DNA of 64,000 bases from Clostridiales bacterium. GTDB lineage: Bacteria; Bacillota; Clostridia; Christensenellales; Aristaeellaceae. Positions 62,127 to 64,000 of this stretch are shown piece after piece. Below the pieces are notes generated by a model. That model was not told where the DNA came from. It saw nothing but the letters and a program-made list of their open reading frames with translations, and did not search any database. Location: contig JAAYIN010000108.1 in NCBI GenBank assembly GCA_012523405.1, positions 44,524-108,523 on the forward strand. Reading direction: 5' to 3'. Within the stretch, counting starts at the first letter, position 1; every line of letters starts with the position of its first letter. The position numbers were made by a program, and so were the translations under genes.

Positions 62127-63404
62127 TTATTCCCAAACTTCGTCTTCGTAGTGATTGTTGATAGTGGTTAGAGCCTGTTCAACAGTCTTTTGTCCTAGGA
62201 CGATGGAAACCATAGCATTGTCAAATACGTCGCCAGCTTCAACGGAAGCCAAGGACTCGTTGTAGAAACCAAGTGTGCCTGTCATGCCGCCAAGAATCTC
62301 GTTAACGAATGAAAGCTGTTTAGGAGCTTTTTCGAAGTCGATTTCAACGCCGGTTACAGGGATTTTGCCGCCGACTTCTGCTGTGTATTTCTGAGCGGTT
62401 TCGTCGGTGAAATACTTAAGAAGTTCTACGCAAGCGTCAACGTTCTTTGTGTTCTTGGAAACAAGAAGGTTGTCTGTCTTAACGATCATACGGTTGGGGT
62501 CAGCTCCGCCTTCAACGCCGGGGAACTGGAACACGCCGCATTTTTCTTCGAATTCCGGAACAGCGCCGTTGATCTGTGCGATAACCCAGGAACCCTGGAC
62601 CAAGATAGCAGCCTGCTCGTTGTAGAACTGTGCTACGCACTCGTCATTGGTGTCAGATGCGCAAGTCTTCTGGAAGTACTTAGACAGTTCAAGAAGCTTG
62701 TTAGCAGCTGTGGTGTAGGAAGGCTCGCTCAGCCATGTGGATGTGCCTTCGGAAACAGCGGTCAGGTTGTCGGGGCCGCCGCAACGGTCTGCTAGATAGC
62801 CAGCGACCATGCTCAAGCACCAAGGAGTGCCAGCGGAGCAAGTGATGGGCTGGAAGCCTGCATCCTGCAACTTCTGGCAAGCCACGAGAAGCTCGTCAAA
62901 TGTGGTGGGAACTTCAACGCCCGCTGTTGCGAACATTTCGGTGTTGTAGAAGCAGCAAGCTGCTGCAAAGTTTGTGGGAACAGCCATGATCTGCCCGTCA
63001 TAGGTCATGCGCTCGAAGATGCCGCCGGAGAAGGAATCATTCCACTCAGGGTTAGCAGCAAGGATATCGTTTAGAGGCATTACGAGGTCAGCTTCTACAT
63101 AAACATCCATGTTGGGGCCTGGGTTGCAGATCCAAACGTCGGGTGCTTGCTTACCGCTGATAAGCGCAGCAACTTTGCTGTCATACTCTTCTAGGTTTGT
63201 TGTGATCGGAACAACTTTGTAGCCATTGTCTGCTGCGTTAAAGCGATCAATAACCTCAGCATAGCCCTTTGTGATCAAGTCATCAGTTGCAACTAGATCA
63301 TCCCAAAATGCCCAAGTGATTTCAACATCGCCTTCTGCCAGAGAGAAGGAACAGACGGATAGTACCATTGCCATTGCTAGAACCATTGCCAACAATTTTT
63401 TCAT
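62127..63404 (-). CDS. Extracellular sugar-binding protein (CUT1 ABC importer)
   Basis: A 425-residue family 1 solute-binding protein. The signal peptide MKKLLAMVLAMAMV...CSFSLAEG has a Cys at about 18, but the residue before it is Val, so a standard lipobox is doubtful and cleavage after SLA is more likely. The mature domain starts VEITWAFWDD and contains AILVQGSWVIAQI. ATG 63404 follows AAAGGAG. It is the first gene of the importer operon. The ligand is unknown; the ROK regulator suggests a mono- or disaccharide. Confidence 0.92.
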   Translation of the reverse strand: MKKLLAMVLAMAMVLSVCSFSLAEGDVEITWAFWDDLVATDDLITKGYAEVIDRFNAADNGYKVVPITTNLEEYDSKVAALISGKQAPDVWICNPGPNMDVYVEADLVMPLNDILAANPEWNDSFSGGIFERMTYDGQIMAVPTNFAAACCFYNTEMFATAGVEVPTTFDELLVACQKLQDAGFQPITCSAGTPWCLSMVAGYLADRCGGPDNLTAVSEGTSTWLSEPSYTTAANKLLELSKYFQKTCASDTNDECVAQFYNEQAAILVQGSWVIAQINGAVPEFEEKCGVFQFPGVEGGADPNRMIVKTDNLLVSKNTKNVDACVELLKYFTDETAQKYTAEVGGKIPVTGVEIDFEKAPKQLSFVNEILGGMTGTLGFYNESLASVEAGDVFDNAMVSIVLGQKTVEQALTTINNHYEDEVWE

Positions 63405-63435
63405 GCGAGACACTCCTTTATTCTGTTTTGCTTTG

Positions 63436-63458
63436 GTTAGTAAATTGAGTTTACTAAC
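63436..63458. promoter_or_regulatory. Palindromic operator of the second sugar importer
   Basis: A perfect inverted repeat with 9-bp arms GTTAGTAAA and TTTACTAAC around a 5-base centre. It sits just downstream of the -10 box, so bound protein would block transcription. The TTAGT...ACTAA form resembles XylR-type ROK operators, and a ROK regulator is encoded at the end of this gene set. Confidence 0.75.
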
Positions 63459-63468
63459 TGATGAAGCT

Positions 63469-63498
63469 ATTATAATACAAACCATCTGGTGATGTCAA
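63469..63498 (-). promoter_or_regulatory. Promoter of the second sugar importer
   Basis: On the minus strand: TTGACA at 63498-63493, an 18-bp spacer and TATAAT at 63474-63469. Confidence 0.85.
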
Positions 63499-63739
63499 TG
63501 CCAAAATTGACAAATTTACAGTTTTATAGGATTCTTTTTTAGGATTATACAACAAATGGAAGCGGAAGGGCATGGCTTTGGACTACTGGCAAAGGGACAG
63601 GGGGAAGGCGAAAGTGACAGTGTATCCGTGTGATTACAATACAATTGCCACGGTGATATATAGTCCGCTTTATCATAATAAAACGCGAATGGAGATCACG
63701 GCACAATGATGAGAATGTAAAAATAAAACATTCGCATTT
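63499..63739. other. Intergenic region without a recognisable gene
   Basis: About 240 bases between the importer promoter and the right-end element. No ORF with a ribosome site, no hairpin of note and no tRNA was seen. Confidence 0.4.
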
Positions 63740-63768
63740 TTGGCAGATGCTTTGTTTTTTAATATTAT
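63740..63768 (+). promoter_or_regulatory. Promoter-like sequence before the right-end structured element
   Basis: TTGGCA at 63740-63745, 17 bp, TATTAT at 63763-63768, about 30 bases before the outer arm of the nested inverted repeat. Confidence 0.45.
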
Positions 63769-63800
63769 AACGTATTTCTACAGCAATTACAGCCGCTTAT

Positions 63801-63957
63801 AAAAGGGAGAAAGACCATATATTGGTGATGACACTGATGCATCCGCTCGTTCCTCGCCTGCCAAAGAGCAAAAGGGGCACTGTAAAGTAAAGATGAAAGG
63901 AAAAGCTGAAGAAAACATAGCAATGCTTCAAGCAACGAGCGGAAACTCCCTTTTTTG
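63801..63957 (+). other. Nested inverted-repeat element (candidate structured RNA or MITE-like repeat)
   Basis: Outer arms AAAAGGGAG (63801-63809) and CTCCCTTTT (63946-63954) are perfect. Inside them, arms CCGCTCGTT (63843-63851) and AACGAGCGG (63934-63942) are also perfect. A further stem GCTGAAG/CTTC-A-AGC is possible within. The T-run after the outer arm fits an intrinsic terminator. It could be a non-coding RNA, the leader of a gene beyond the window, or a palindromic repeat. No known RNA family was recognised. Confidence 0.4.
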
Positions 63958-64000
63958 ATTTTTGGTAAGATTGAGACCCGCAACTTGCGCCGGCGTAAGA

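Noticed and set aside
63765..63983. A 72-codon minus-strand frame at the right end
   Set aside because: It spans the nested inverted repeats, has no ribosome site and no recognisable family.
1..64000. tRNA, rRNA, CRISPR arrays, insertion sequences, prophage
   Set aside because: No T-arm-like GGTTCGAATCC sequences, no regularly spaced repeats, no transposase or phage genes were found on either strand.

Overview
The window reads as a chromosomal segment of a Gram-positive, probably endospore-forming Clostridia-type bacterium (Firmicutes). The evidence is a gpr-spoIIP sporulation pair, a pheS T-box leader, an infC-rpmI-rplT operon, a PurR-type purine repressor next to a GlmU-like gene, CUT1 sugar importers with secreted binding proteins, and consensus SigA-type promoters. 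No rRNA, tRNA, prophage, insertion sequence or CRISPR array was seen. Coding density is high on both strands and most genes have clear GGAGG-type ribosome binding sites.

Layout. 1-2.8 kb: TPM-domain protein, 3-methyladenine glycosylase, AI-2E-type permease. 2.9-7.6 kb (minus): GldA/F/G-like ABC operon with a DUF4340 protein. 7.8-10.6 kb: infC-rpmI-rplT with promoter and leader hairpin, recO, a small membrane protein. 10.9-19.7 kb: a beta-manno-oligosaccharide module (mannosylglucose phosphorylase, LacI regulator, cellobiose 2-epimerase-like enzyme, phosphohexomutase, CUT1 ABC importer). 20-25.6 kb: alkaline phosphatase, YibE/F protein, TetR regulator, CAP-domain secreted protein. 25.1-29.8 kb (minus): a five-gene WbpA/B/D/E-like operon for a diacetamido uronic acid nucleotide sugar. 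29.8-35.9 kb: RNA methyltransferase, small membrane protein, UDP-GlcNAc 2-epimerase, glutamate racemase, SpoIIP, Gpr. 35.9-39.5 kb: YknXYZ/MacAB-like efflux system. 39.6-42.8 kb: VOC protein, SecDF and a small membrane protein. 42.9-44.6 kb: coiled-coil membrane protein and GNAT. 44.6-48.4 kb: pheST with T-box. 48.6-51 kb: XRE regulator, purR, GlmU-like protein. 51.2-55.7 kb: type IIA topoisomerase subunits. 55.8-56.05 kb: a promoter-to-terminator unit without an ORF, predicted to encode a 6S-like structured RNA. 56.1-58.8 kb: HAD phosphatase and L,D-transpeptidase. 58.95-63.4 kb: ROK regulator and a second CUT1 sugar importer with a strong palindromic operator. The right end holds nested inverted repeats downstream of a promoter-like sequence.

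The genes group into a few coherent jobs: uptake and phosphorolysis of mannan or glucomannan disaccharides, envelope and surface polysaccharide synthesis (wbp-like operon, epimerase, murI, GlmU-like protein, L,D-transpeptidase), sporulation, and housekeeping translation, secretion and topology functions. The least explained signals are the 6S-like RNA candidate, a two-copy palindromic element placed exactly between convergent genes, the GlmU-like protein whose uridylyltransferase half is degenerate, and the inverted-repeat structure at the right edge.
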